DNA of 64,000 nucleotides from Roseiarcus sp963820775 (GCA_963820775.1 CAWGBF010000008.1:310001-374000), one strand, 5' to 3'. Counted from the stretch's first letter, positions 27,659 to 38,524 are shown. Numbers and translations are program-made. Notes: a model not told the origin generated them from the sequence alone.

Positions 27659-27745
27659 GGCCCGCGACCCCTATTTTCGAGAGCCCGATCAGACTTGCGA
27701 TCTCGCGGTCCGCCGCGAGATCCGATCGACGGGTGGGCATGCGCG

Positions 27746-28318
27746 TCACACGCGCCCATGGTCGATCGCATCGCGCACAGCGGGGTGGGCGAGGACGCTA
27801 TCGAACTGACGGCTGCCCCGCTCTCCGGGCGCGCCCTCATTCAACACCAGTAACGTGTCTGTCGCCGTTACCCGCGCGCCATTGCTGACGAACGCATCGG
27901 CGTCGCCTGTATCCGGCGCAAAGAAGCACACCTTGGTGACGTCGAAGCCGATCTCCGCATATCGATCGCGAAAATCGGTCCCTTCCGGATCGACCCGGTG
28001 GATCAATCCGGGATTGCGACTGCAGTCGACCACGACGGAACGGATGCTGCGGTCTTCGCTATCCGCGAGGACGGCATCCCACCACCACTGTTCCATCCCA
28101 TCGTGGCGGCACAGTCGCAGCGCGCTTTCTTCGTAGCGGCATAAGCCGGTCCCATCGGTATCGGCGTCCGCCACCACCGGATTTATGCCCCTGGCGCGCA
28201 CAGCCTCCGTCAACCAACGCGCCCAGATGGTCTTCCCAGACTTGCCTCGACCCAGGGCCAGGATCAACCGCCGGCGCGCCGGCGCCGTCTCAATGTGAAT
28301 TGCCGCATTCGTTGTCAT
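27746..28318 (-). CDS. P-loop ATPase of plasmid type, possibly C-terminally truncated
   Basis: The 190-aa protein begins MTTNAAIHIETAPARRRLIL and has a Walker A loop ALGRGKSGKTIWARWL, a switch-like segment VVADADTDGTGL and Walker B-like SIRSVVVDCSR. The order resembles ParA/CobQ-type or conjugation-associated ATPases that load DNA or proteins. The frame stops shortly after DAIDHGRV, 88 bp from the IS256 end, so the C-terminus may be lost. GGGTCA repeats lie in its upstream region. The function is not identified with certainty; partition or mobilisation is inference. Confidence 0.6.
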   Translation of the reverse strand: MTTNAAIHIETAPARRRLILALGRGKSGKTIWARWLTEAVRARGINPVVADADTDGTGLCRYEESALRLCRHDGMEQWWWDAVLADSEDRSIRSVVVDCSRNPGLIHRVDPEGTDFRDRYAEIGFDVTKVCFFAPDTGDADAFVSNGARVTATDTLLVLNEGAPGERGSRQFDSVLAHPAVRDAIDHGRV

Positions 28319-28492
28319 GGGTCAGTTCCTTTCGACCGACCCATCAGAGCGACGACCCGCGCGAACAGCTAATCCCAAACGCGCGCCTTGATCCGATTTC
28401 CTCAAACGCGTCTGCCGCCACACCTCTCGGATGTCACATTCGGGTCAGCACATGGTCTGACCCAGGTCACTCCCGGGTCAGATCAGGGTCAC
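28319..28492. repeat. GGGTCA repeat cluster upstream of the P-loop ATPase gene
   Basis: The hexamer GGGTCA occurs at 28319, 28442, 28475 and 28486, inverted as TGACCC at 28458-28463, with a near copy AGGTCAC at 28464-28470. Five of the six lie within 51 bp. Such spacing suits an operator or an iteron array of a replicon, in keeping with the plasmid-like ATPase beside it. Confidence 0.5.
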
Positions 28493-28952
28493 TCGGAAGG
28501 CTCGAAAAACAGCTAGATGGACCAATGCACCTTTGGTGCAGGTTCGCCCGCGCGGCGGGCGGGAAGCGGCCCGACGGCGACGATCCCAGAATTCTGGCGC
28601 GCTAAGCCGGGAGATCGAGCCCTCCAAATCGAATGCGGCTGATATGGGCTTAGGTAGGCCGTAGACCGGCTTCTAGCACGTCGCCGCCAATCCTCCTAGC
28701 AGAGCGCAAGATGGCCCGCCCTTGACGCTCTCTGCGGCCTCGTTTCCTCGCGCGCCGCCCTTCCTGTTCGTGCGGCTGGCACTGACTCTCGGATCACGGC
28801 CGCAGCAATCTCGCCTCGGCCAGATCGGCGGACAGAGCCCCGCCCTGACTCCTCGTGTCCGCTATCAACCTGAGCGGCAACTCCTTCAAGGAGCCAATAG
28901 TGTCTTTCGATCACCGCAGCGGCCCAGGACCCCACGAGCCGTTTCGCCGGAG
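28493..28952. other. intergenic stretch without a supported gene
   Basis: No frame has convincing protein character. A short minus-strand word (SLKELPLRLIADTRSQGGAL, at about 28790-28890) looks like a decayed gene piece but has no start or continuation. Confidence 0.4.
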
Positions 28953-29588
28953 ATGAAAGCCTCCTATCAGGCAGGGCTTCTGCGCCAGGCTTTTGAGCAG
29001 CAGCGCGACGCCCTCATGGCGCTGATGCAGACGGCCGACGAGCAATTGAAACGCGCCGCCGGCGTTCTCGTCGATCACGCCAGGGCGAAGGCGACGGCGA
29101 TCAAGGGCGCGCCTGTCGCCGGGCCGGAGGCTCCCAATCGGCCCGAACCGCCGGCGTCAGCCCCTCGGCGCGCTCCAAGCCTCCAGAGTCAAAACCTAAT
29201 CGCCCTCTGCGACCGCTTTGGCGCGGGAAGCGGTCCTGTAAGAACCATCCGTTCTATGACCGATTTGCGCCCATGGTCGCCATTCAGTGAGGTCGGGCGG
29301 CTTCTCCAAACCGGACGTACGATCGAAGATCCCTGTGACCGCCTCGTATGGATTGTGGTGACCGGAAGCCGAGCCCGCGGACGATGGCAATGCGCAATAG
29401 CGAACTTTTCTGGACCACCTGACGAACCGGCCAAATCGACCCTAGCCGACCTTCGTGAAGAGTTCCGACCAAGGAGGAATGCGCCATCTTCTGGCTCCAG
29501 CATTTGGGACAGGACATTCAGTCCAGATCTCCCCGTGCGATCGTTCCGGTGGTCCAGTGTCGTCTTCCCCAACTTTTTGGTTCATTGA
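28953..29588 (+). CDS. hypothetical protein, doubtful
   Basis: The open frame starts MKASYQAGLLRQAFEQQRDA. The first 50 residues look like a genuine helical protein (ALMALMQTADEQLKRAAGVL, then VDHARAKATAIKGA), followed by a Pro/Ala-rich linker. After about 29200 the sequence loses protein character and overlaps the dispersed repeat at 29266. It is probably the remains of a gene whose 3' part was replaced. No function recognised. Confidence 0.3.
   Translation: MKASYQAGLLRQAFEQQRDALMALMQTADEQLKRAAGVLVDHARAKATAIKGAPVAGPEAPNRPEPPASAPRRAPSLQSQNLIALCDRFGAGSGPVRTIRSMTDLRPWSPFSEVGRLLQTGRTIEDPCDRLVWIVVTGSRARGRWQCAIANFSGPPDEPAKSTLADLREEFRPRRNAPSSGSSIWDRTFSPDLPVRSFRWSSVVFPNFLVH
29266..29334. repeat. 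dispersed ~70-bp direct repeat, left copy
   Basis: Begins TGCGCCCATGGTCGCCATTC, contains CAGTGAGG and TTCTCCAAACCGGACG, and ends near GATCCCT. It matches the sequence at 46732-46801 in the same orientation at roughly four of five positions. The two copies lie 17.5 kb apart. Confidence 0.7.
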
Positions 29589-29637
29589 CTCCTCGGCAGA
29601 GGGGTTGAAAGCTTCTCTGCGGACGGGGGACATAATA

Positions 29638-32600
29638 ATGACATTTCGGTCGGTCGCCCTATCGCGCCCCTCCCACAAACGGTTAGGAGCGGCCGCGAGC
29701 CTCTGCGCTTTGATCGCCGCCGTTGGTCTGTCTCAATCGGCCTCGGCGCAATTCGCGGAGGCGGGACCGTCCACGTCACTCAGCACAGTTCCCAGCGCGC
29801 CGAACAATCTTAACAGCAACACTTTGGTCACCGGAATGACGTCGGGGGACCGGGTCTACGGCGCCGCAAACGTGATCCTGCAGAGTCCGACGGATCCCTT
29901 GACCTACTGGGCGGCGACCGTATCGGGGGGTGTCTGGAAAACTACGAACGGCGGCGCGACTTGGACGCCGACGACGGATGGCCAGCCCGCGCTCCAGATC
30001 GGCGCATATAGTGCAGGCCTGCCAACTTTCAGTCCCGCGACCACGCTTTTGAAATCAACTGACGGCGGCGGCACCTGGACATCGTGGACCCCGACGGGGA
30101 TTCAAAATCTTTATATCGCATTCAATGGGCAGCAGTTGACAGACCCCACGCCCGCGAGCGTGAAAGACCTTTGGGTCGACGGACAGACGGTGCTCGTCGG
30201 CGCAGGAAGCTCTTGGGGTTCGGCCTCTTTTTTCAACTCTGGAGGTCTTTACCGGAGCACCGACGGCGGGCAGACGTTTGCGCTCGTTCCGGGCTTCAAT
30301 ACGGAAGTCTCAAGTCTGGTCGCGACGAGCGTCAGCAATCAGACCGTGCTCGTCGCCGCAAGGAACGGCTACGCCAACCATAACGCAAGTGCGGTGCTCT
30401 TCAGCCTCGACCAAGGCGCGTCCTGGCGGAGCGTGCTCGACAACACAACGCCGCTAATAAAAGCCTCGAACTCGACGGGCCTTTATCCGGTTTCTTTCGC
30501 CGGAAAGGACGATCTCAACATCAAGGCGGCGCCAGGAGCGAACGGGTCGCTCTTCGTCGGCGTCGTCGCGCCGCCGCCATCAAACGGATCTGAAGAGATT
30601 GGCGTCTTCTACACGCCGAGCTTCATGCCGAGCTCCAAGGTGCCGACGTGGTACAATCTCGGCGAGCCCAGGGTCATCTCTTCGGGCGGCGATTGCGTGC
30701 TTCCCGGCTGCACTCTTGAGGGCAATCCTCAGGGCGAGAATCACTTCGCGCTGATCGCGGACCCCATCCAGCAGGGCGTCGCCTATATCGCGGGCAGCGG
30801 CTTGTTTGATTTTTCGCTGCCCGGTCTCGCGCCGGACAACGAGATCGCGACGATCGTGCGCATCAATTACGACGCAGCCAGCAACTCCGCGACCTTCACA
30901 CCAATCAGCTTTCCAGGCGCAAGCCAATCCCCGCATCCGGACACGCGTTCGCTGGCTTTTGACTCGAACGGCGGCTTGATTGCGGCGGATGACGGGGGCC
31001 TTTATGCGCTCACCGATCCTGAAGGGCAGGGGACATGGCGCCCGTTCGGCGGTTCGGCGGCCGACGGGTCGCCGATACGTGCGATCGAGACCTATTCCGC
31101 CGTCATGGACCCCAACACCGGCCGTCTCGCTTTCGCCGCTCAGGACAACGGGGCGGGATTGTCGCGACCGAGGAAGAGCCCAGCGTCTCTCGGCCAGAAC
31201 GCCGCCTGGGGCAACGTTCTCGACGGCGACGGGTTTACAGTGAGGGTCAACGACCATACCGGCGGGCCGTCGATCTTCTACGCCACCGCCGACGCGCCCC
31301 AGCTCGCAAGAGTTTTCGCCAACCAGCCGCTTTCGCCCGCGTCGCCGCCTACGCTGTTCGACATCGACATCCAGACACCGACGGGACTGGCGAACTATTA
31401 CGACTATCAAGCGAATTTGGATAGCGGCGAGTACGCCAACGGCATCGTCGTCGCCGTCAACGCGGTCGATCCCTCCAAGCTTCTGTTTCGCTCGTCCCGC
31501 CTCTACACCTGGACCGACCCGGGCACGCCCGACGCCGGGAACTCGAGCAACCAGAATTGCTCGAGCCAGACCGTGACCTGCACGATCGCAGTGGCCGACA
31601 TTTCGAGCCAAAATCTGTTCAACACCGACGCATGGGCGCAGAAGATCGCCTATGGAACTCAGGACGCTCCGGATGCGATCCTCGCCGGCGGCCCCCTGCC
31701 CCAGAACCTCGTCTCCCAGTACGGAACCTATGGCGTCTATCTGAGGACCGAGCAGCAATATCAGAACAACCCGAAAGTCGACGCCGCGACCAATCTGCTC
31801 GCAACCTATTCCGGCCTGAACGGCGGGAACCCCGGCAATCCGGTCAGCGTCCTGTTCGATCCGGCGACCGAGAAGAACTTCTTCATCGCCGACACGAACA
31901 ACGTCTATGCGACGAACACGATGGGGGCGAGCTTCTCGACCCTTGCGCCCAGCGCGGCGTTGCCGAACGGCTTCCAGTACCCGACCAGCCTTGGCTATAT
32001 AGCAGACGACGCGGGCGGGCCGAACAACGGCGTGAAGGCTCTCCTTGTTGGCGGGATCGAGAGCCCTCAGAGCGTGCTCAACGGCAGCGCGCCCGGGAAC
32101 ATCATCGCAACGGGGAATCCTTTTCCCACCAATCCGGCGAGTTCCTCGAGCTACAACTGGATCAATCTTGCGCCCGGGCTGCCGAACGTGGCGATCCAGG
32201 ACCTTGAGTACTATCCCACGATCGATACGCTGGTCGCCGCCTCTTTTGGCCGGGGGGTGTGGGAGCTCAATGACGTCACCAGTCATTTCGCTAGCGCGAC
32301 GCAACTCTGGTTCGGGCTTGCCGGCAACGACTCGCGTCCCAGTCCGGCTTTATTGACCGACGGAACCGCGGCCGACGGTTCGGCTTTCAGCCGGCCGCTC
32401 TACAAGTTCGGCTCCGGGCGCCTGACCCTGAGCGGGAACGCAAGCTATAGCGGCGGGACTTATATCGAGGGCGGCGTGACGGCGATCACGTCAGACGCCA
32501 ATCTCGGCGCGCCGCGGGCCGGAATAACCTTCGCCAATTGCACGGTCTCCGCCAGCCTCTGCGGGGGTGGGCGCGCTTGAGTTCGACGCGCCTCTTTCCT

Positions 32601-34720
32601 CGGCCCGATCGATCGCCCTGCAGACGACGGGCGTGTTCGACGCGGAGGCGAATGCGACGCTTTCGGGGCCGATCTCCGGTCCTGGCGCGCTTGACAAGAT
32701 CGGGCCGGCGACGCTGACCCTGACGGGGGTAAACAGCTATCGGGGCGGCGCCTTCATCCAGGCTGGCGCGCTCGCGGTCGGCGCGGACGCGGCGCTCGGC
32801 GATCCAATGGGCGAGATCGGGATCGACGCCGCGACCCTGCGCGCGACCAGCTCGTTCGCGACCGCACGGACGGTTGCGATTGGGGCCGACGGCGCGACAA
32901 TCGACACAGGCTCCAACGCGCTCACCGGAAACGGCCTCTGGCTGGCTCAGGGAATGCTGACCAAGGCGGGGGCCGGCGCGCTCGCGCTCGAGGACTTGGC
33001 CTGGCTTAAGAACGTCGTCGTGGCGGAGGGAACGTTTCAGGTCGATGGATCGCTTTCCGGGACCTCGATCGTGGTCAATCCCAGCGGGACGTTGAGCGGG
33101 AACGGCGTGATCGGCGCGCGGACGACGGTCGCCGGGATCCTTCAGCCGGGCGATGCGCCAGGGACGCTGACATTCACTGCTCCGGTCACGCTTCAGCCAG
33201 GAAGCACGCTCGCGATCTCGGTGGATGGGACATCGACCGCAGGCGGCGCCGGCTCATTCGGCCGCGTCGTGGTCAACGGCGCCAGCCTCGCGCTCGGCGG
33301 GACGCTCGCTCCGACCTTTCGCGGCATTTCGGGCGGCGACAACAACTTCACTCCGACGCTCGGCGAGCAGTTCGGCATCGTGAGCGCGACCGGCGGCGTC
33401 GCAGGGCAGTTTTTGGGCATCGCGCAGGCGGGCGACGGGCTGCCGTCAACGCTGAGGCTCGATGCAATCTATGGGCCCAACGCGGTGGCCCTCGCCGTCA
33501 CGCCGACCTTCTTCTCGGCTCAGCCCTCCGGCGCCGGGAGTTGGAGCTTCAACCAGGCGAGCGTCGGGGCGACGCTCGACCTCTTGCGTCCCGCCCCAGG
33601 GCAAACCGCGGCAAACCCAACGCTGCAGGGCCTCTACGATACGCTCTACGGGTTCGACGGGCCTGAGCTAGGGCAGGCCATGACTGGGCTCTCGGCTCAG
33701 AGCGAGGCGACGACCGCGATGACCGAGCTGGACGCGGTCCAGGCGATTCACACGGCCCTGCAGAGCCACCTTTTGAGCGATTTGTCCGCGCCGGCGCCGA
33801 CGCTTCCCTCGATCGGGCTCGACGGATCGGGCCGCAATCTCACGGCTTCCTTTGTCGGCATGCCCGCCAACGCCTCGGCCGACGCCGGGCCCGCGAACGC
33901 TGCGCTTGGACTTGACGGCGGCCGCTTATGGGGTCTGCCCTTCGTGCAGCATTTCGGGAACGCCTCGTCCGGCAGCATTCCCGGCGCGAGCGCCACGGTC
34001 GGCGGCCTGGTCGGGGGTCTCGAAAGTCCGATTGGCGGCGGACGCACGATCGGGGCGGCGGTTGCGGCGGCGCACGCGGATTCAAGCCTGAACGCTTCGG
34101 GCGGCGACGTCTATGCTCTCGCCGCCTATGGCCGGCAGGATTGGGGTCCGATCACGGCGGCGGCCTATGGCGGCTTTGCGCGCGACTTCTTCAACAACCG
34201 CCATGACTTCGGTCTCCTCGGCGGCGCCAGCGCCAGCGAGACCGGCGGCGCTTCGAGCTTCCTCGCCGGCGGCGTGCTCGCCTATGCCTTCAACCTGAAC
34301 GGCTTCGATGTGAGCCCAACGGCGACGCTCGCTTACACGCAAATGAACTTGAGCGGTGTGGGCGCGACCTCGGCCGGGGGCGTTCAGCTCAACGTTCCAA
34401 GCCAATCGCTCAGTCAGCTGCAAAGGACGTTGGGTCCCGCATTCAACAGAACCTGGACAGCCGGCGGAACGACGCTCTCCGCCCGGCTCACGGGCGGCTG
34501 GCTCTACAACGACAATCCCTACGTGACCCTCGCCGCAGACCTCTTCGGCCTGCCCACCCCCGCGCGCTCCGCGCCCTCAGGCCGCAACGGCGGCTTTGCC
34601 GAAGCTTACTTCGAGGCGAGGGTCAGCAAACCAGTCAACGTCTTCCTCTCCTGGCGTGGGGAAGCCCGCCCGCAAGCCTGGAGCAACCAGGTCTCTGCGG
34701 GCCTGAGATATACCTTCTAG
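29638..34720 (+). CDS. giant autotransporter with Asp-box (BNR) passenger, apparent frameshift
   Basis: A type V secreted protein of about 1,693 aa if one base is corrected. The signal peptide runs MTFRSVALSRPSHKRLGAAA to SASA, with cleavage before QF. The passenger (residues about 40-900) repeats Asp-box themes such as GVWKTTNGGATWTPT, LLKSTDGGGTWTSW and GLYRSTDGGQTF, suggesting a beta-propeller fold. Two passenger-associated repeats follow (SGRLTLSGNASYSGGTYIEG and PATLTLTGVNSYRGGAFIQA). The last 280 residues form an outer-membrane beta-barrel ending in SAGLRYTF, with terminal Phe. The frame changes inside GGGGGTGGG at 32563; deleting one G gives a continuous product. GGGGGA precedes the ATG at 29638. 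An IS1182 lies directly downstream. Adhesion or glycan binding is possible but unproven. Confidence 0.85.
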
Positions 34721-34836
34721 ACTTGACTTTGCGTCGCGAGCGCAGTCAACCGGATCCCGTCGGGCCAGTTGCGGGAGCTCGTCCGTCCAACTGATGCTGA
34801 CGGTCAGCGAGCAAGGAGGTCCGCTCTCCGCCGAGG

Positions 34837-36424
34837 CCGTGCGAAAAGGCGATGTTCAAGAGCCTATGCGGGAGCGCAGGAAGCGCGGTTGGGTTTGCTG
34901 GCGGTTTATATTTTCATACGGAGAGGGGCTCAGGCGCCCCTCATCGCCTGGATGAGCGGCTGCACCCCGAGGATTGCGATCATCCGCTTCAGATTGTAGG
35001 CGAGAACGTGAAGGCTCATCTCCGCGCTGACCTTTTCGAGGGTGCGCAGCCTGAAGTGGGTCGCGCCCATCCACGCTTTGATGGTTCCGAATGGATGTTC
35101 TGCGGTCTGGCGTCGGATGCGCATGGTCTTGGGCGCACGGTCTAACCGCTCCTGCATCGCGTCGAGCACGGCTTCGTGCTCCCAGCGCTTGACGCGCCGC
35201 TCCTTTGCCGGCGTGCACTTCGATTTCAGCGCGCAGCCGGCGCATTTCGTCGTCCAGTAGTTATGCAGCTTTCGCCCCGCCTCGACATTCCAATATCGCC
35301 AGGTCAGCTTCTCGCCGGCAGGACAACGATAGACGTCTTCGCCCGCGTCGTAGACGAAATCCTGCTTGCCGAACCGGCCGTCCGCCTTGGCGCCTGAGGT
35401 CAGCGGCTTCGGAACGAGCGGCGTCACGCCCGTCGCCTCGCAGGCCAGAATCTCTTCGCCTTTGAAGTAGCCGCGATCGGCGATCGCCGTCAGTTCGCGC
35501 ACGCCCGTCGCTTCTTGCGCCTGCTTGGCCATCGTTGACAGCTGGCTGCGATCGTTGCCGATATTGGTGACCTCGTGCGCAACGATCAGGTGATGCTGCG
35601 CATCGACCACGGCCTGCACATTGTAGCCGACCAGCCCCGTGTCCTTGCCGCTCGTCGCCATGGATCGCGCGTCGGGGTCAGTCAGCGAAATCTGCTTGTC
35701 CGGCGCGGCGCGCACGGCGGCTTCCAGCGCCTTGTACCTGCGCATCTGCTCTCGCAATGAGGCGATCTTGTCCTTCAGCCGCGCCGACTTGGCTTCAGCC
35801 ACCTCGCCTTCCTGACGGTCCGCCGTCTCCAGCGCCGACAGATAGCGCTCGATGCTCGCCTCGACCTGCTCGATGCGGCGCTCAATCGAGCCGCGCGAGA
35901 ACGATCTGTCGCGGGAGTTGACGGCCTTGAACCGGCTTCCGTCGATCGCCACCATCGCGTGGACGAAGAGGTTCAGGCTTCGACACAGCGCGACGAATTG
36001 CCGGCAAGCGGAGCGGATCGCCGGGCCGTTGTCCTTGCGAAAATCGGCGATCGTCTTGAAATCCGGCGCCAGCCGGCCCGTCAGCCACATCATCTCGACG
36101 TTGCGCGCCGTTTCGCGCTCCAAACGTCGGCTCGACTGGATCTGGTTGACGTAGCCGTAGACGTAGATCTTCAGCATCGTCGCGGGATGGTAGGCCGGAC
36201 GGCCCGTCGGTTCCGCCACCACGCCCTCAAACCCCAGCCCCCGCAAATCCAGCTCGTCGACGAAGACGTCGATCGCCCGCACCGGATTGTCTTCAGCTAC
36301 GTAGTCGTCAACGAACTCGGGGAGCAAAACGCCTTGCGTTCGGTCCTCACCCTCGACAAAGCGCTTCATCAAGAACCCCGACTCAATCCTTCAGGATTCT
36401 AACCCAACCAACCTTTTCACACAG
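34837..36424 (-). mobile_element. IS1182-family insertion sequence, apparently intact
   Basis: An intact transposase gene on the minus strand lies between inverted ends CCGTGCGAAAAGG at 34837-34849 and CCTTTTCACACAG at 36412-36424 (11 of 13 positions pair). Total length is about 1.59 kb, normal for IS1182 elements. It sits about 120 bp past the autotransporter stop. Confidence 0.8.
34930..36369 (-). CDS. IS1182-family transposase
   Basis: The 479-aa DDE transposase begins MKRFVEGEDRTQGVLLPEFV. The N-terminal helix-rich domain contains GRPAYHPATMLKIYVYGYVN and RLAPDFKTIADFRKDN. The catalytic Asp is in AMVAIDGSRFKAVNSRDR. A coiled segment follows, then DPDARSMATSGKDTGLVGYN, the second Asp in LTAIADRGYFKGEEI, and a cysteine cluster (KCAGCALKSKC) before the catalytic Glu in TAEHPFGTIKAWMG. 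Undamaged, so the element may still be mobile. Confidence 0.95.
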   Translation of the reverse strand: MKRFVEGEDRTQGVLLPEFVDDYVAEDNPVRAIDVFVDELDLRGLGFEGVVAEPTGRPAYHPATMLKIYVYGYVNQIQSSRRLERETARNVEMMWLTGRLAPDFKTIADFRKDNGPAIRSACRQFVALCRSLNLFVHAMVAIDGSRFKAVNSRDRSFSRGSIERRIEQVEASIERYLSALETADRQEGEVAEAKSARLKDKIASLREQMRRYKALEAAVRAAPDKQISLTDPDARSMATSGKDTGLVGYNVQAVVDAQHHLIVAHEVTNIGNDRSQLSTMAKQAQEATGVRELTAIADRGYFKGEEILACEATGVTPLVPKPLTSGAKADGRFGKQDFVYDAGEDVYRCPAGEKLTWRYWNVEAGRKLHNYWTTKCAGCALKSKCTPAKERRVKRWEHEAVLDAMQERLDRAPKTMRIRRQTAEHPFGTIKAWMGATHFRLRTLEKVSAEMSLHVLAYNLKRMIAILGVQPLIQAMRGA

Positions 36425-36880
36425 CCTGCGCCCGACAAGGACGTCCGGCCGCTGTCCGGCGCGGCTCTAAAGCAGACGTTTAGGCGACGTGCGAGATCGA
36501 CTGGCGTGGGCGCGACAGGGCATTGTTGGACATTGGTCGAAGTTGGTACGCCGAGTCCGCGCAAATGATGTGCCATGTAATAGTCCGCTTTTCGTAAACG
36601 GCGCCTCCTTCATCACTCGCGGCGAATCTCCGGTTCCCCGGGAGAACGGAATCAGCGCCGGTCGCTTCGATCAACCGGAGTTTTTCGACAGAATCGGAGG
36701 ATTGCGGTCTCCCACAGACCACCACTGTCCGCGTACTTTCTTCCCGAAAGCATGCGTTTGTCGCCAATGGCTGGAGACTAAGCTAGGCGTTGCAGAGCGA
36801 CGGACGTCAAGGCTGCTGACCATTGGAACGAACTATTCGACGCGCTTCCGGCGGTGGAGAGACTTTGCTGGGACACGGCG
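36425..36880. other. intergenic stretch without a supported gene
   Basis: About 456 bp between the IS1182 right end and the DUF302 gene stop. Open frames here have random-like translation with mixed Cys and Arg content and no family resemblance. Confidence 0.5.
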
Positions 36881-37363
36881 CTATTTTGATGCGACGCTGG
36901 CCGCGATCGAGGCAACTACATCGGAAGCCATCTTAAACTGCGCACCGCGATTTTCGATGCCGTGCCTCCGCGCGATCCAGGCAAAATCTGTGTACATCGC
37001 CAGCACCTGCCCCTGCGTGTCTTCGGTCACCAACAGGCGGACGGGCCAGTCGAGGCCCGCTGCGGGTTTCGAGGTCAGGAATTGAACCCCGAGCGGCGGA
37101 TTGCCGAAGACGATCAGCGTCGACGGACCGAGTTCGATCCCGGCGCCGGAAGCGAGCTTGGCCTGATCGATGACGTCGAAAAGCATGATCTTCTTGGCGG
37201 CGATGTCGGCTTTGAGGCGCTCGACGGTCTCGTCGAACCCATAAGCGCTCCTGACGGAGAGGATGCCGTCTTGTTCAGGAGCCGCGGGTCGTGCCACGTC
37301 GGTCGCAATGCTGAGGCCCGCGAAAGAAGAGGCGATAGCTTTGACTACATTGCGACGGTTCAT
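36881..37363 (-). CDS. exported DUF302 protein
   Basis: The 160-aa protein starts with a twin-arginine-like leader (MNRRNVVKAIASSFAGLSIA). The DUF302 core reads SVRSAYGFDETVERLKADIA, then IMLFDVIDQAKLASGAGIEL and the diagnostic PSTLIVFGNPPLGVQFL, followed by DWPVRLLVTEDTQGQV. DUF302 proteins are small periplasmic or cytoplasmic proteins of unknown function, often near redox genes. The gene lies 111 nt downstream of an ECF sigma gene on the same strand and may be co-transcribed. ATG 37363 gives the complete leader. Confidence 0.85.
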   Translation of the reverse strand: MNRRNVVKAIASSFAGLSIATDVARPAAPEQDGILSVRSAYGFDETVERLKADIAAKKIMLFDVIDQAKLASGAGIELGPSTLIVFGNPPLGVQFLTSKPAAGLDWPVRLLVTEDTQGQVLAMYTDFAWIARRHGIENRGAQFKMASDVVASIAASVASK

Positions 37364-37474
37364 GGCGCCCTCTCTTCTCAGAAGTTGGGCCGGAATCTCC
37401 CCGGCTGACACGAGGATGGCGATTTTCATCCTTCATGTGAAATATCGGTTGACTTCCGACCTCATAGCCCCCGG

Positions 37475-38203
37475 CTATGCGTGACGAGCTTGCGCTTTGC
37501 AGCGAACGGCGCGCCGTTCCGCGTCACCCGCCGGCCGCGGCGCGATTGTCGCCTCGGCGTCGACGGTGAGCGAAGCGCGCAGCGTCTTCATCGCCCGATG
37601 TATCGAGACTCTGAGCGCGCCGGGGCTTGTTCCGATCACTTGAGCGGCCTCTTTCGAGGTGAGTTCGCGCAGCTTGAACAATTCAATTGCCTTTCGATGG
37701 CGTGGCGAAAGGCAGCTGATCGCTTCTCTCAGGACTCGCGAATCGCCGTATTGCTCCACGTAGGAGGTGGACGGTTCGGCGATGCCGACCTCAACCCAGT
37801 CGTCGACCAGGATTTCGTTCGCGCTCGATCGAGCGGACTGCCGCGCCCGATCGACTACCTTGTTGCGCATAATCGCCATCAGCCACGGAACGAACTCACG
37901 CTGTGAATCGTAGGTCGCCATCGCCCGATGCAAGGATAGGAAGACGTCCTGCATGAGATCATCGCGATCGGCAGCCTGGAGGAATCCATATCGGATCCGC
38001 AGCACGCGCTGCAGCAGGGGCATGGTCTTTCGCACGAGCCGCGCGTAGGCGGTGCGGTCTCCACTCTGAGCTGCGCGCATCAGGGTTGAGAGTTCCCGCT
38101 CTTCGGATTCGCGTCCGGCGCTCGCTTGCGGTCGCAGAAGCGGCGCCGAGCGAAGAAGCAACAGTGCACCGTCAAAATCGAGGGGTGAAGGCAAAGCGCC
38201 CAT
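37475..38203 (-). CDS. RNA polymerase sigma factor, sigma-70 family (ECF type)
   Basis: Region 2 reads YARLVRKTMPLLQRVLRIRY and DRDDLMQDVFLSLHRAMATY, with the -10-binding part EFVPWLMAIMRNKVVDRAR. Region 4 reads SCLSPRHRKAIELFKLRELT and SKEAAQVIGTSPGALRVSIH. Length is about 242 aa from ATG 38203, which has GGAGAG upstream; earlier in-frame ATGs add a non-conserved leader. No anti-sigma gene is adjacent; the next gene downstream encodes the exported DUF302 protein. It is divergent from a LysR gene. Confidence 0.85.
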   Translation of the reverse strand: MGALPSPLDFDGALLLLRSAPLLRPQASAGRESEERELSTLMRAAQSGDRTAYARLVRKTMPLLQRVLRIRYGFLQAADRDDLMQDVFLSLHRAMATYDSQREFVPWLMAIMRNKVVDRARQSARSSANEILVDDWVEVGIAEPSTSYVEQYGDSRVLREAISCLSPRHRKAIELFKLRELTSKEAAQVIGTSPGALRVSIHRAMKTLRASLTVDAEATIAPRPAGDAERRAVRCKAQARHA

Positions 38204-38524
38204 GGCCTGGCTCTCCTCATCGTGTGCGTCGGTTTTGAAGGCCGAATGGCCTTTGAGGCCGCGCATCGAGTTGCAGCCAAGACTAGACTGCCGTTCAGAT
38301 TCGGGAACTGCCGATTGCCTATTGAAATGATGTCCCGTAACTATGTGGGACAGATCCCATTCGGTCAGCGCCGCGAATCCTGCAACCCGGCCCCGGGCGC
38401 GCCCCGTCCTCGCCAGCTTGACTAAGCGCAAAGTTTGCGCTCTCGCTTGCCGTCGCCGTGATTGCCCAAGGGCGCGAGGGAAGACCCAACGCCAGCTGAA
38501 TCTTATGCCTCAGGAAGTGTCTCG

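Noticed and set aside
30580..32304. A 574-codon minus-strand frame opposite the autotransporter
   Set aside because: Arg/Val-rich shadow translation. The plus strand carries a signal peptide, Asp-box repeats and a barrel.
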